Shown in pieces: positions 21,124 to 31,504 of a DNA stretch of 64,000 nucleotides. The DNA is from Mayamaea pseudoterrestris (Eukaryota > Bacillariophyta > Bacillariophyceae > Sellaphorales > Sellaphoraceae), in the NCBI GenBank assembly GCA_027923505.1, contig BROI01000022.1:186001-250000 (forward strand), in the 5' to 3' direction. The number at the start of each line of letters is the position of its first letter. Positions within the stretch are counted from its first letter, which is position 1. The position numbers were made by a program, and so were the translations under genes. Below the pieces are notes generated by a model, which saw only the letters and a program-made list of their open reading frames with translations, was not told where the DNA came from and ran no database searches.

Positions 21124-24015
21124 ATGTCATCCTCTCGAGTATCTCGACGAGCAAATCATGCAACAAATAATGCACAACGATCCTCTGTTGGTGCTACATC
21201 ATCCTCCTCGTCCAATCCATCACCATTCACCATGTTTCGACGCAGCAGTCCAACCTGTTGGATTGGAACATCCATGTTCTGTCTAGTCATTGTATACGTT
21301 GGAGTCGTCGTTGTCGTTGCCAAGCATCACATGCAGGTGCAACACCAGTTACAATTACTTTCAGTAGACGGCTTGTCGCAGCAACAAGACGAAACGACAA
21401 ACATCAATCACCATTTATTACAGCAGCAGCAACAAGCAAAGCAGCTACGAGCCGATTCAGCCAATGTTGGAATACAAGATAAACCAAACCCCAAGCATGC
21501 AGCAATGGCAGGACTTGGTGGAAGCCAAAGCGTCAATGAAGCCAGAATACTCGACAAGCAACAACCCAAGGGCGACGACGGAGATGACGATGATGGCAAT
21601 GATGACGCTGAGGAAGACGATGAGGAGGAGGACGGGGATGATGCTGATGTAAAGGACAAATCATCCAACGGCAAGCAACCCGACGTCAGCAATCAACAAG
21701 AGAATCAGGCCATTGTTCGGCCACGCCACGAAAGACTAAAAGCCCGAGACGACTTTGGTCATGGAGGTGAGCCGCAAGTCATGACGCTTAAACCCCCCGA
21801 TACTTCCAATTTACAATTTACAGCGTCAACAACGGAGCATGACATTCCATTAGATCAGCATCCAACGCCAAACAATATACTAAAGGCATACATTGAACAG
21901 GTTGACTTTGACGAATGGGAGCAGAAACCACTTCCAGTCAGATCCAAAGCTACCAAAGAACATTTGCGCGAAATATCATACTCGCGTTTGCACTCCTGTC
22001 GCAACTTGATGGCGCAGTTCCCAGTGGACGACACTCCAACCAATCATGATCCATTTTTACCATGGATCCACGATGTATTTCCGACGGCAGACGGCAAGTT
22101 TATTCAGTTTGTCGCGCAAAACAAGCGACGCTGTCGAACAGGTTCGACCAAATCCGAAAAGGAAGCGCTACACTTTATGCAGCCGCAGGCTTCCTTGTTT
22201 CAACACGTTCCAGTGCAGCGAGTACACAATGACAATGATAGCGAAACTCGCTACAAGCTAGTTCCATATGAAAAGGCCGACGCGGATGGATTGGTGACGC
22301 GGTTCATATGTCGTTTCAAACCAAGCATGGAGGAAACCTTGAGCGTGCACAATGTTGACTACGATTGGACGGCACTCCGGAAAAAGTATCGCCATACTTT
22401 TGACAAGGACGATGGCGGTCTCAAATCAATTCACACGACACAGTTAATGTTTCAATGTCCCGTCCCCGAGCACTTGCAGGAGACTGTACGGACCGGAGCG
22501 GCGGTGCAAAATGACTGGACGTCGCTCTTTGTCGACTTGATTCCAATACGGACGCCACCAAGATATGGATCGCCGAATCGATACCTTGCGCCATGGTACA
22601 GCGAATTTCAAGCACCCGGTCAGGAAGCTTTCCGGCCAAGTAAAGAGTGGGGCGACGAGCACATATTGCCGCGAATTGAAGACTCTGGTCGATGGGAAAA
22701 CATTCCTATTTGTCAGCCATCGCTCATGGCTTGGGAGGGAGCCACCAAATCGGACTTGCCAGCGACGAAGGAGGATTCCATTCCGAAGCGACACAAGCTT
22801 GTTTCGTGCATTTGGGCATCGGCAGGTTACGCGACGCGAGGCAATCGATTCGCCATTAATGATGGACAGAGGCGGTTGCTGGAGTGGATGACTCATAACA
22901 AGAACATTGGATTTGATCACTTTTACATTTATGACAACACTGGAGCGTTTCGAAACGATACGTCGCTGAAAGCGGTTGCCGACTTGTTTCCTGGCGAAGC
23001 GACGATAATACCTTGGCCGTCAACCGTACGTGTGTGATTGTAACTGCAGTCGTTGACGTGTCATTGCTCTCATCTTAGCATCTCTTTGCAGATTTGCAAC
23101 AACAATCCAAACAATGTTGACAGTCCCGGCGAGCGTTCGTCTCAATATGCCGCGGAATCGTCATGTCGACTGCGGTTTGGTGCTCACGTGGATTGGATTG
23201 GCCAATTTGATATTGACGAATATCTAATTCCCATGGGTGATCACACGACAGCCACCTCGCTACTGGCAAAGCTAGACAAGGAGGATACGAAGATTATTTC
23301 CTTCCCTTCATGGCGCGCATGGCCTCGGTGGGAGCATATCGGCCCCATCGATAAGATTGAAGATTCAAAAGTATGTTGGTCGGACGAGCCCTGCTTCCAT
23401 CTTACAATTCCGCTGACAACAACCATGCTGCAAGCGTACAACTGCGACCGACAACTACCTGGTAAAAAGGCGCAAAGTATGCCGGCCGAAAAACAGATTT
23501 ACAAAGCAGGTACGTGAACAAGCAGCCACCCTTCCTAATGGGATGACCGTTGCCTGGTAACTCATGCGCTGGCTTGCCATTTTGATTCATACGCAGACTA
23601 CGTCACACAGCATTTTGTGCATTATTCAGCCGCTACAACTCTTTCGGCACTCAATCGATCCGAGTTCGAAAAGCAGTTTCCATGGAGGTATCGCGCTTTC
23701 CCTGACAGGAGGCAACGCTTTGCTAATGAGGTAACTGAAGGCTTGATGATACATAGCAAGGCCGTGGCAACGCAAGATACAGTCGGGTGGGAACGTGTCT
23801 GTCACATTGACATACAGAAAGAAACAAACAAGTGGAAACGAGGTCTGTGTCGATTAGGCGTTCCATGGCCCGTCGATCCAGGGCTAATCAAGCAAAATGC
23901 CACGGAAGAAGGTTGGGCCTACAATTGCTATGTGAACAGAAAGGTTGAAGAGTACTTTGTTCCTCGCCTCTATGGTGCTCTCAAGGACCAGTTGAAGATC
24001 TTTAATGCGCAGTAA
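21124..24015 (+). CDS. GT92-family (DUF23) glycosyltransferase, second paralogue
   Basis: Three exons, 21124-23025, 23092-23509 and 23597-24015, 912 residues. Introns of 66 and 87 bp (both GTACGT donors) restore PWPST-ICNNN and QIYKA-DYVTQHFVHYS, which align with the continuous sequences of the gene at 6.5-9.2 kb. A signal anchor (FCLVIVYVGVVVVVA, about residues 58-72) is followed by a long acidic and Gln-rich stem at about 75-210. The catalytic domain shows NIGFDHFYIYDNT, PGERSSQYAAESSC and the DxD motif in IGQFDIDEYLIPMG. Likely a Golgi type II enzyme acting on glycans. None of its intron positions is shared with the other GT92 gene. Confidence 0.87.
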
Positions 24016-24106
24016 CGAATCGCGCAGTAGTTGAAACATGTCGGCCACATCTGCTTATCGATAAACATTAATTAAGCTAATTTGACATGTCTTGCTTCGC
24101 ACCCAG

Positions 24107-24154
24107 CACACTACAAGTAGCTACACTTGACAACATTAAGCTTAGTGTAGTGTG
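24107..24154. repeat. Inverted repeat between convergent genes
   Basis: CACACTACA at 24107-24115 is perfectly inverted as TGTAGTGTG at 24146-24154, with a 30-base loop. It lies between the stops of the second GT92 gene and the minus-strand FAIM-like gene, in their shared 3' region. It may act in 3'-end formation or be chance. Confidence 0.45.
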
Positions 24155-24381
24155 ATACATTACACCGCACCCCATTTCTTAAAAAAACCGCAGAGGAGAC
24201 ACAATCGTCGGCGACCATCGTGTCGTGCTGCTGCATCATAATGCACCCATTCACCACCCGTACCGAACAATCTAAAGCATATCAGCGCCGGCGATAGGCA
24301 CGTCGAGGCCGTGTTGAAATTTAAAGTATCTTAAAAGTAATGCCAGGGAAATGCCATTTCCCTTTGCTCTTGACAAAGCAA

Positions 24382-25446
24382 TCACGACAATGGCTCGACG
24401 CCGTCATACGAACGATACGACGACTGTCGCTGATCTAATTCCAAATCAATGTCCATCTTCTCCTCCTCCACGCCCTGCTGTTGCCGCCGTTGCTTGATTG
24501 GAGCTTTTTCCTGTGATCGACGCAAAGCTTCCTGTAAGAACTTTTCATCCTAGTAGTATTGACATAAAAGTAGTGTTGCGACAGGGTGTGAGTTGCCGGG
24601 CGAGTCTGTCAACGAAACGTCACAACCATTACATCTTTCATACATACCTCCTGCAATGTTGAGGGCGCCTCGACAGATTCCAAATAGGTGAGCGGCTGCC
24701 TTGGAATATTCGCAGACAACGGCGCGTGTGTAGTAGCTTGTAATGTCGGTGCAGCTGTACAAGTAGTCGAGCGACTATAAACGTACGCCGACACTCCAAC
24801 TTGTTGCAACTTTGGCAGCTTGAAAAATGAGCATCCATCAATGATCAGGTCGTACTGTTTACGATTGTGCTCCGGCATGGCTGCGTAGCCGATAAACTGC
24901 AAGTGTAATTGGCGACTGGAAGGCGTCGGTGAAGCTGGCGGACCAGCGGCAGCGTCGCTTGGCAGACGAAATGTCCAGGAAACATTCACAGCCTTTTTCA
25001 TATTCGTTTTGCTAGAATTGATGACTTTCTCCTCGCTATCAAGATGCACTGGAATAATCTTGTCGTTGATTGTTATGCGCAGCTTTCCGGAACGAACGCT
25101 CCAAACAGCAGTGACTAAATGTTCCTCTCCGCAGCAAGCAATTCCTTGAAGACCCTGCTTCAGTGACGCTCCATCAGCTAGTCCAAACTTGTATGACAGG
25201 ACTCTCTTGGAACTAGCAATATGCTTGCCTTTTTCAACATAGGAAAAGGAAACTTGATACGGAAAGGTCGGCATCATGGTCATCTTTGCGGTTGCTATAG
25301 CTTCTTCCATTCGCTGAAATCGCTGATTCACCTCTTCATGACAGGGCAGAGTTGCTAATAGTAGATCGTGGTCAATTGTGAGCCCATAACGTACTTCATT
25401 GCAGCGTACTTGTACCGCTATGAGATGCGCCAATTGCTGTGGTCAT
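24382..25446 (-). CDS. FAIM-like beta-sandwich protein (tentative)
   Basis: The core exon is 24648-25354. A last exon at 24382-24549 (56 codons with stop) follows a 98-bp intron with GTATGT donor and CTAG acceptor. The proposed first exon is 25410-25446, joined by a 55-bp intron (GTACGC...TTAG), giving MTTAIGASHSGT before TLPCHEEVNQRF and about 303 residues. Without that intron the frame opens only after a stop, and the first internal ATG is at 25310. The segment HLVTAVWSVRSGKLRITIND, a WTFRL strand and KQYDLIIDGCSFFKLPKL resemble the Fas-apoptosis-inhibitory-molecule fold as found in stramenopiles. That link is from memory of the pattern. The C-terminus is Gln-rich. Array 2 lies directly upstream in the gene's orientation. 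Confidence 0.6.
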
Positions 25447-25490
25447 GCAACTGCTTGTTTCTTGACGGCTTTGGCATTTGTTTCAAAATA

Positions 25491-25889
25491 CTATTGCCTA
25501 ATGACGTAGTTTTCACTGGCACCCGTTTCATACTATTGCCTACTGACGTAGTTTTCACTGGCACTCGTTTCGTATATTATAGCCTTGTGACGCTGTTTTC
25601 ACTGGCACTCGTTTCGTACTATTGCCTCATGACGTAATTGACACTAACACTCGTTTCGTACTACTGCCTTATGACGGTGTTTTCACTGGCATTCGTTTCG
25701 AACTATTGCCTCGTGACGTAATTGACACTGGCATCCGTTTTGTACTATTGCCTCATGACGTAATTGACACTGGCACTCGTTTCGTACTATTGCCTCATGA
25801 CGTAATTGACACTGGCACTCGTTTCGTACTATTGCCTCATGACGTAATTGAAACTGGCACTCGTTTCGTACTATTGCCTCATGACGTAA
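25491..25889 (-). repeat. 42-bp tandem array 2, nine units, minus orientation
   Basis: Nine copies of the unit seen at 6.1 kb, here reading in the minus direction. On the plus strand each shows CACTGGCACTCGTTTC, then TACTATTGCCTCATGACGTA. The element nearest the minus-strand gene (TGACGT at 25502-25507) is 56 bp from its proposed ATG at 25446, and a degenerate partial unit follows. Because 42 is divisible by three, open frames run through the array, but unit differences do not follow codon positions. Confidence 0.9.
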
Positions 25890-26737
25890 GATATCAGGAA
25901 TGCTGCACGTCGCGACCACCATGGAGTTTTTCTTCCGCTGCTTCGCACAACACGAGAGCTGTTGGTTTCTCGACGCGTGTCTCATGCATACAGAGCATTT
26001 AGACACTGCCGCCATGTCGGAGATGGCGATGCACTGCAATTCTTTGCCGCTGCCTCCTATCGCTTTCGTAACCGCAAGCGACCGTCCTTTCATCTTTCAT
26101 CTTATCTAATATTTCAATGATCATTTCTTCGTTCAAGTCATTACACAACAAATCAAACCAAAGTCGGAATATTGTCAATACACACTCACGAACAGTTGCT
26201 CCACGGGTGTCATGTATTAATTTACAGGAATGAACTCCCTTAAAAGCGAGGTTCGCAAGCACCTTCCAGCGAGCAATTCCTATTTCGAATAAAACTACCA
26301 AAGACAGAATCGACAGCCGATCAAAAGATTGCAGAAATTTCGAGGAATAAAGTCATGTATGGAGGAGCTGGACTGTTAAGATGGAGTGACGACTGCCGGA
26401 GTCGAAAGTGATGCGATGACGCGATACGCGATGGTGATCCGGTGCAAAGTTGCAACTGCCTGGGATACAGAATAATCCATGGTCGACAGTGCAACGATAG
26501 CAACTGCAAACGACGACCTTTCTGCGATCGAATGGCTGGAGCTATCGTTGGTGGCTCCTTGAATATACTGTTAGTGACGAAGGATCGCAGGGCATATTGA
26601 CAATTGACGTCGACAGCTAATCCAGCGATGAGATTCGCTGCTGTAACACAACAAGAGCGTAAAACAGATCTTTCAATTATTCGTTGTACTTGTGCAGAGT
26701 CCATTTTCTTTGTACAGCACGACATTGTTCCTCGACC
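25890..26737 (-). other. No firm gene; two minus-strand open stretches
   Basis: Minus-strand frames at 25999-26301 (with CVLTIFRLWFDLLCNDLNEE, helix-like) and 26321-26704 (MDSAQVQRIIERSVLRSCCV) look more protein-like than random sequence. I could not join them by convincing splice sites or match a family. They could be exons of a small gene or a decayed one. Confidence 0.25.
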
Positions 26738-27691
26738 TTACCAGAGAAGGGGTATGATTGCTTTTCTCTGTCCTGGATACCGCTTGCCATCGTCGTCATT
26801 ATCCTTTCCGTAATGACTCACGCCAAACGTTGCACGATACCATGCATGGTGCGCCAGTGCCCGCGGCACGAGGTTCGCCGCCGTAAAGACAGCCAGCGAA
26901 ACGCTAGCGACGGATCCTTGGTTCAGCAAGGCAAACCCAGTCCACTCGAGTATTTCGCCAAGAAAGTGCGGAGCCGTCACATATTCAAACATGCCGCCTC
27001 GAGGAATCTTGTATCGATGAATACCACTTGGAGATGCGAATGCTGTTGTTGTTGACGTTGTCGTCGTAGTCGACCGTCGTAATGATCGAAGAATGGCGTC
27101 CGAGTGAAGGTTCATCGCAGCTCCAGCTACAAACAAGGCGATTCCGCACCAAAACATGGGATGGTAAATGTAATCATTCGGTACTGGGCGAAATAGACAG
27201 ACGGATCGAGCTTGTAGACTGTTATGTGAAAAACGATTCAAATGAGCATATGAATTCAAAAGTTGCATATGCGACCAATATATCCATTCGCACAAGCCAA
27301 CTTACTATCCATTAATGAAGCAGTATGCCATGGCCGAAACAGCCATGAGCAATGGCAATCGTTGACTCGACTTGCTCATTAGCATTGGATATATGATGGT
27401 TCGTTGTATGTAGTGCAGCACAAACAGCAATAACAGCAATGAGCTGAGTGCGTTAGGTGGCGGTGAATCTTTCCAGCATATCCAAGCCCAAAGTAGATTC
27501 GGCGATTCAAAGACAAACCATGATATTCTTGGAGGAAGGATAGGCCTGGCCCACCATTTATTCGTTGTTGTCTTTCCCCATGGCGCCTTGAGCCAAAGGC
27601 AGGCGACAAACACAAGTGGCGACGACAAGAGAATGCTCCAGGAGATTCGATCATGCAGTCGTTCTTCGGCCGAGAGACTCAACCCAAACAT
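26738..27691 (-). CDS. 3-oxo-5-alpha-steroid 4-dehydrogenase-like reductase (SRD5A/DET2 family)
   Basis: Two exons, 27306-27691 and 26738-27218, 288 residues. The 87-bp intron (GTAAGT...AACAG) restores FINGYLQARS, matching CNGYLQSRY in SRD5A1. The start at 27691 gives MFGLSLSAEERLHDRISW, which aligns with the N-terminus of the family (AEERLL). Conserved catalytic and cofactor motifs are HSDAILRSLR, YKIPRGGMFEYVTAPHFLGE and ALAHHAWY, and the protein ends in IIPLLW like its relatives (IIPFLF). Several membrane-spanning segments place it in the ER membrane. The reaction is NADPH-dependent reduction of a delta-4 double bond in a 3-oxosteroid or similar lipid. A Thr/Ser-rich insert of about 16 residues interrupts the loop between HSD and YKIPRGG. 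Confidence 0.9.
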
Positions 27692-27841
27692 TGTTATCCT
27701 GCTGCTATTATAATTTTGAAGAGTCAATAGAGCATATAAGGGAACAGAGTCGTCGACCAAGCAGTATAAACGGCGAGGGTGACCGATGGATGCATGCGAA
27801 AGAAATTGGTCGAGGAGCAACGCGATTCCAGGAGAACAATT

Positions 27842-28072
27842 ACGTCAAAAGGCAATAGTACGAAACGAGTGCCAGTGTCAATTACGTCATAAGGCAATAT
27901 TATGAAACGAGTGCCAGTGAAAACTACGTCACGAGGTTATAGTATGAAACGAGTGCCAGTGAAAACTGCGTCACAAAGGCTATATTGTGAAACGAGTGCC
28001 AGTGAAAACTGCGTCATCAAGGCATAAGTACGAAACGAGTGCCAGTGTCAATTACGTCACAAGAACGAGTGC
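27842..28072 (+). repeat. 42-bp tandem array 3, five units plus a partial one
   Basis: Cores (AAACGAGTGCCAGTG) start near 27863, 27905, 27947, 27990 and 28033, a 42-43 bp period, followed by a partial ACGAGTGC at 28065-28072. The final ACGTCA (28054-28059) is 67 bp before the ATG at 28127. The array lies between the divergent SRD5A-like and 2OG-oxygenase genes, and its orientation matches the oxygenase gene. Confidence 0.9.
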
Positions 28073-28126
28073 ATTTCGCTCGTGATTCTACCGCCATTCG
28101 TTATTCGTTCCGCGCGACGAGCAACC

Positions 28127-29188
28127 ATGACGGCTACTATACGAGGCTCCCCCACTCTCTTCCTGGAACCAACGGCTCGGTTTTCTGTTCTTCACATTCA
28201 TAGAGATGACTTGGGTGCAAAAGTATCCGTAGGAAAGCAAGAAGCGAGACGAGAGCTTCTTCCACACGTCCCTGTCATTCGGCTCGACGACCTTTTGCTT
28301 CACTCTCATCGATCAAGTACGGAATGTGTACAAGAACAACTGCATCACGCGTTGTCAACGCAAGGTTTCTGCTTGATAGTGACTTCCAAGCATAGTCAAC
28401 CTGCTCGACTCGTTAATGAGCTCCGAACGTCCCTGACGCGCGACCTCTTTCCACAAGACTTTCAACCTGCTACTCATTTGCAGCAGTCTGAATCAATATA
28501 CATTAGTGAGCGTGACGTTCCCATGTATCGACTGGGATATGAGCTTTGCGAAGACAACGTACGGCAGCAGTATCGAATAGCTGCCGGCCGACCGGATGAA
28601 CAGCCATGGCCGTCGATTGAATCGAGACGCATCTGGCTGCAATCATTGGGATTGATGCGACACGTTACCGACGCTGCTTTGGAACTTTTATTGAAACGGG
28701 AGGTGCAAACACGTAGCCAAGCTGCCTCCTCATCCCTTCCTTCGATGCGCTCGCGTCCATACTCCAGCGCTTCCGCCTGGCGCAATGATAGGTACGCGAG
28801 TTCGAACGTGCACTCGCTGAATGATCGGCCACAAGACTTTTCAGTACTCTATGCCATGCACTACTTTGGACGATCACTCGATGACACGAACGGCATTGCC
28901 GTCAAGCAGCACGTTGATCCGTCGCTGCTGGTGCTAGAGCCTTTCCTTTGTCCAAACGTTTGCGGTCTACAGGTTTGGGATAGAACTCTACAAACGTGGA
29001 TGGACTGTGACGGACCTGACTCGCCCATGCATGCGTTTCCAAACGAGCATGTCATGCTGCTCTTTGTCGGCAAGGGATTGCAGGTGCATTTGCCTGAGTT
29101 GGAGGCGACGTTACACCGCGTCGTGTCGAGCAATGGGCGAGCCCGTCGAACTGTGATTTACGAACAAAAGTACGGGGTATTTTATTGA
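28127..29188 (+). CDS. 2-oxoglutarate/Fe(II)-dependent oxygenase (isopenicillin N synthase-like)
   Basis: A 353-residue intronless gene from ATG 28127 (MTATIRGSPTLF). The C-terminal double-stranded beta-helix carries the iron triad: H262 and D264 in KQHVDPSLL, and H330 in ATLHRVVSS. The 2-oxoglutarate-binding Arg at about 340-341 lies in RARRTVIYEQ. The segment VCGLQVWDRTLQTW is typical of the plant-type DIOX family. The N-terminal part (VPVIRLDDLL, LSTQGFCLIV) resembles the non-haem dioxygenase N-terminal domain, with an Arg/Ser-rich insert at about residues 195-240. The substrate cannot be inferred. It is preceded by array 3 and convergent with the small minus-strand gene that ends at 29267. 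Confidence 0.85.
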   Translation: MTATIRGSPTLFLEPTARFSVLHIHRDDLGAKVSVGKQEARRELLPHVPVIRLDDLLLHSHRSSTECVQEQLHHALSTQGFCLIVTSKHSQPARLVNELRTSLTRDLFPQDFQPATHLQQSESIYISERDVPMYRLGYELCEDNVRQQYRIAAGRPDEQPWPSIESRRIWLQSLGLMRHVTDAALELLLKREVQTRSQAASSSLPSMRSRPYSSASAWRNDRYASSNVHSLNDRPQDFSVLYAMHYFGRSLDDTNGIAVKQHVDPSLLVLEPFLCPNVCGLQVWDRTLQTWMDCDGPDSPMHAFPNEHVMLLFVGKGLQVHLPELEATLHRVVSSNGRARRTVIYEQKYGVFY

Positions 29189-29266
29189 ATGTACGGTAAA
29201 GTTGATTCACATATTCAAATGAGACTGAGATTTTAATATGAATGTTTCTCATGCGAATCCCTTTGA

Positions 29267-29797
29267 TCAATCCCATCCTGCACCAGCAATGACAATGTCA
29301 TCAAACTCCCCCATAATGTTGTTGTACTCATCGCCAATGTCCCGGGTCCACTGCAGCCTGGCAGTCGCGGCTTTCAATTGTAAGCTAGAACAGCTGTATC
29401 TTGGCTTGGCCTTGATGGCGGAACGCTGAGATGGTGGTTCTGTGTAGGATACTCGGCGGCGTCGTGGCTTAATACTTGTTGCGAGGCATTCGTCTATAGC
29501 AGCAAAATTGACGACCGATGGTCGTTTCTGTGGGTTACTGTTGTCGAGCAACTGGCTTGACGAAAGATCGTCATTTGCGGAAGACTCGCTGGCCGTGAAG
29601 GAACTCAGCGACACTTTGCGTGGCGAAGAGCAGCCGCGACTGCCAGCATCTTCGCCGAGGACCATTTTGAAGTGAATGTCACCTTGCTGTGTTTCATATT
29701 TCGAATGAGAGTTTATGCTTGCTGATCGGTCGAGATTTTTTGGGCTGGATAAGCCAAACTCCGTAACGGACCGCCGTACTCGTTGAAGAAACCTCAT
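29267..29797 (-). CDS. Small basic protein of unknown function
   Basis: A 176-residue frame from ATG 29797 (MRFLQRVRRSVTEFG), which is the first ATG in an open frame reaching back to 29860. It is Ser-, Arg- and Lys-rich with segments such as KPRRRRVSYTEPPSQRSA and an acidic end (GEFDDIVIAGAGWD). No domain, signal or membrane segment is evident. It may be a disordered regulatory protein. It is convergent with the oxygenase gene, with only about 80 bp between the stops. Confidence 0.45.
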   Translation of the reverse strand: MRFLQRVRRSVTEFGLSSPKNLDRSASINSHSKYETQQGDIHFKMVLGEDAGSRGCSSPRKVSLSSFTASESSANDDLSSSQLLDNSNPQKRPSVVNFAAIDECLATSIKPRRRRVSYTEPPSQRSAIKAKPRYSCSSLQLKAATARLQWTRDIGDEYNNIMGEFDDIVIAGAGWD

Positions 29798-29860
29798 GAT
29801 GCAATGCTTCCAATTTGTGAGCCGCGAGAGCAATCTATCCGTGTGACGAATGCTGGGCAC

Positions 29861-30309
29861 GACATATTTTTTGTAAATTGTCTTGAATATTCCAAAATGT
29901 CCATGCAGTCTCTGATCGATCAGTCATGCCTATGACATTCAATAACAAAAGATAGCGACGATTAGGCTTATCAAAAGCACGATCTGATTTGCCAGCCTTT
30001 TATTCAATATAGCCTATGCCGGATCAAATGCAACGTATGCGCCAGGCGTGTCACGCCCCGTTGCTTCACTACTTGTCGTATCCAGTCACACATGACAGCC
30101 AATCACCGTAGAATGACTCTTTTGGGCAATTGAAACCCTTCGCGATGCAGCCCTGATTGGGAATAAAGTGAATTTCGATCGTGTCGTAGCATTGCTATTC
30201 GATTTAAGCATTGAAATGTACAAACGTCTCGGAGCTTTCCAATATCCTTCCATTTGCATTCAAGAAACCGTTCAAACCATTGATCAACACTCGCATTCAG
30301 TTGTAAGCC
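29861..30309. other. Intergenic, no gene seen
   Basis: About 450 bp between divergent genes. It should contain both promoters. No repeat or RNA gene is recognised. Confidence 0.45.
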
Positions 30310-31419
30310 ATGAAGATCCGCGTCAAAGTCAGTCGCAGTCAACTGCAGGAGATGATGATGAAAGACCACGAAGAAAGAGATGTTTTGCTGCGAAAGCTAT
30401 ATCATGATGCAACCGATCAAACGGTCTGTATGGATCACGAATCTCTCGATTCATCAGTCATTGATCCATCTTCAAGTAGAGTTGCTGGCGACAAGTCAAA
30501 TCGACAAACACTGAAGCGAAGCAGCTCACTTCGACGACTTCTACTTCGACGAGACATCAAGAGCCACGAAGAAGTGCAAACCATTCACACTTATAGTGCA
30601 AAGGATTGTAACGATCGTCGAGTCTTTGGTCGAAGTGGGTCATTAAAGGTCCTCGTCGCCCGCAAGAATAGCAGCGACGATGTCTTTCAGGATCAACCAG
30701 CTACTCGACGAAGCAGTATTCGACGACGAAAAAGCAGCAGGAAGCTAAATGAAACGTCCAACGACACTCAAATAAAACGCAGCATGGAAGATCAGACGCG
30801 GACCAAGCCTCGACGCAGCGCTAGCAAAAGTCGGCCGTCGCGAGAAAATACACCGAGGGCGCGTTCCAAGGTTCGATCGTCGCCAAAATCAAAAACCCGC
30901 GTTCCATCTCCCAAAACACCAAAGACACCTGTCACGCCCAATTCGAGCAGTAAAACCAGGCGATCACTCCGATCCAGAAGCTTCAGCCTCCTGACGCCCA
31001 AGCTAGCCATGCCGTTGTTCCAACAGCGCGAGCAGGAGAAGGAGCAGGAGCAAGACGACGATTTAGAATTGTTCATGCAGGAATCCTTTTCGCCCATAAG
31101 AGAGCTTGATGAGTTGCTCGCAAGCAAGTCTCCGGCCAAGCTTATTCAGTCGCAGATGCAGCGACCTTCTCACGGTACTCCCTCATGCTCTACCACCAGC
31201 AGTAGCGACGCATTGGTAAACTCCCGGCACGGAGCCTTGGCGCATGTCACGACCGGCCGGGAAAAGCCAAGCCGCACAATTGGCCGGTCCAAGAGTTGTC
31301 AGCATCACGGTGAAGACAGCACACATACAACATCATCAGACATTCTCAATGCATATGATTACATCATGGAGGAGTCGCTTGACGTGAGGTCGATTCTCGA
31401 TATTAATACTGGATGGTAA
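30310..31419 (+). CDS. Highly basic Arg/Ser-rich protein, function unknown
   Basis: A 369-residue intronless frame from ATG 30310 (MKIRVKVSRSQLQEMMMK). It is dominated by RRSS-type clusters (RRSSIRRRKSSRKL, RSSPKSKTRVPSPKTPKTP), which look like multisite phosphorylation or nucleic-acid or tubulin binding regions. An acidic patch (EQEQDDDLELFMQESF) follows. The C-terminus SDILNAYDYIMEESLDVRSI is hydrophobic and helical. No recognised family. It is convergent with the SET+2OG gene, with 86 bp between the stops. Confidence 0.55.
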   Translation: MKIRVKVSRSQLQEMMMKDHEERDVLLRKLYHDATDQTVCMDHESLDSSVIDPSSSRVAGDKSNRQTLKRSSSLRRLLLRRDIKSHEEVQTIHTYSAKDCNDRRVFGRSGSLKVLVARKNSSDDVFQDQPATRRSSIRRRKSSRKLNETSNDTQIKRSMEDQTRTKPRRSASKSRPSRENTPRARSKVRSSPKSKTRVPSPKTPKTPVTPNSSSKTRRSLRSRSFSLLTPKLAMPLFQQREQEKEQEQDDDLELFMQESFSPIRELDELLASKSPAKLIQSQMQRPSHGTPSCSTTSSSDALVNSRHGALAHVTTGREKPSRTIGRSKSCQHHGEDSTHTTSSDILNAYDYIMEESLDVRSILDINTGW

Positions 31420-31504
31420 ATGGCACAGTTGGTAGTCTATGGAAGCGATATCAACTGAAAATAATAATTTGCTCTTGTAAACCATGCCATAGCAAGTGCG
31501 CATG

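Noticed and set aside
25491-25889. The regularly spaced 42-bp units as a CRISPR-like array or as a gene for a 14-residue repeat protein (FVLLPHDVIDTGTR)
   Set aside because: There are no constant repeats with unique spacers, and the whole unit repeats. Open frames through the array are expected because 42 is a multiple of three. Unit differences are not biased to third codon positions, and equivalent arrays in the other two loci are broken by frame-changing lengths.
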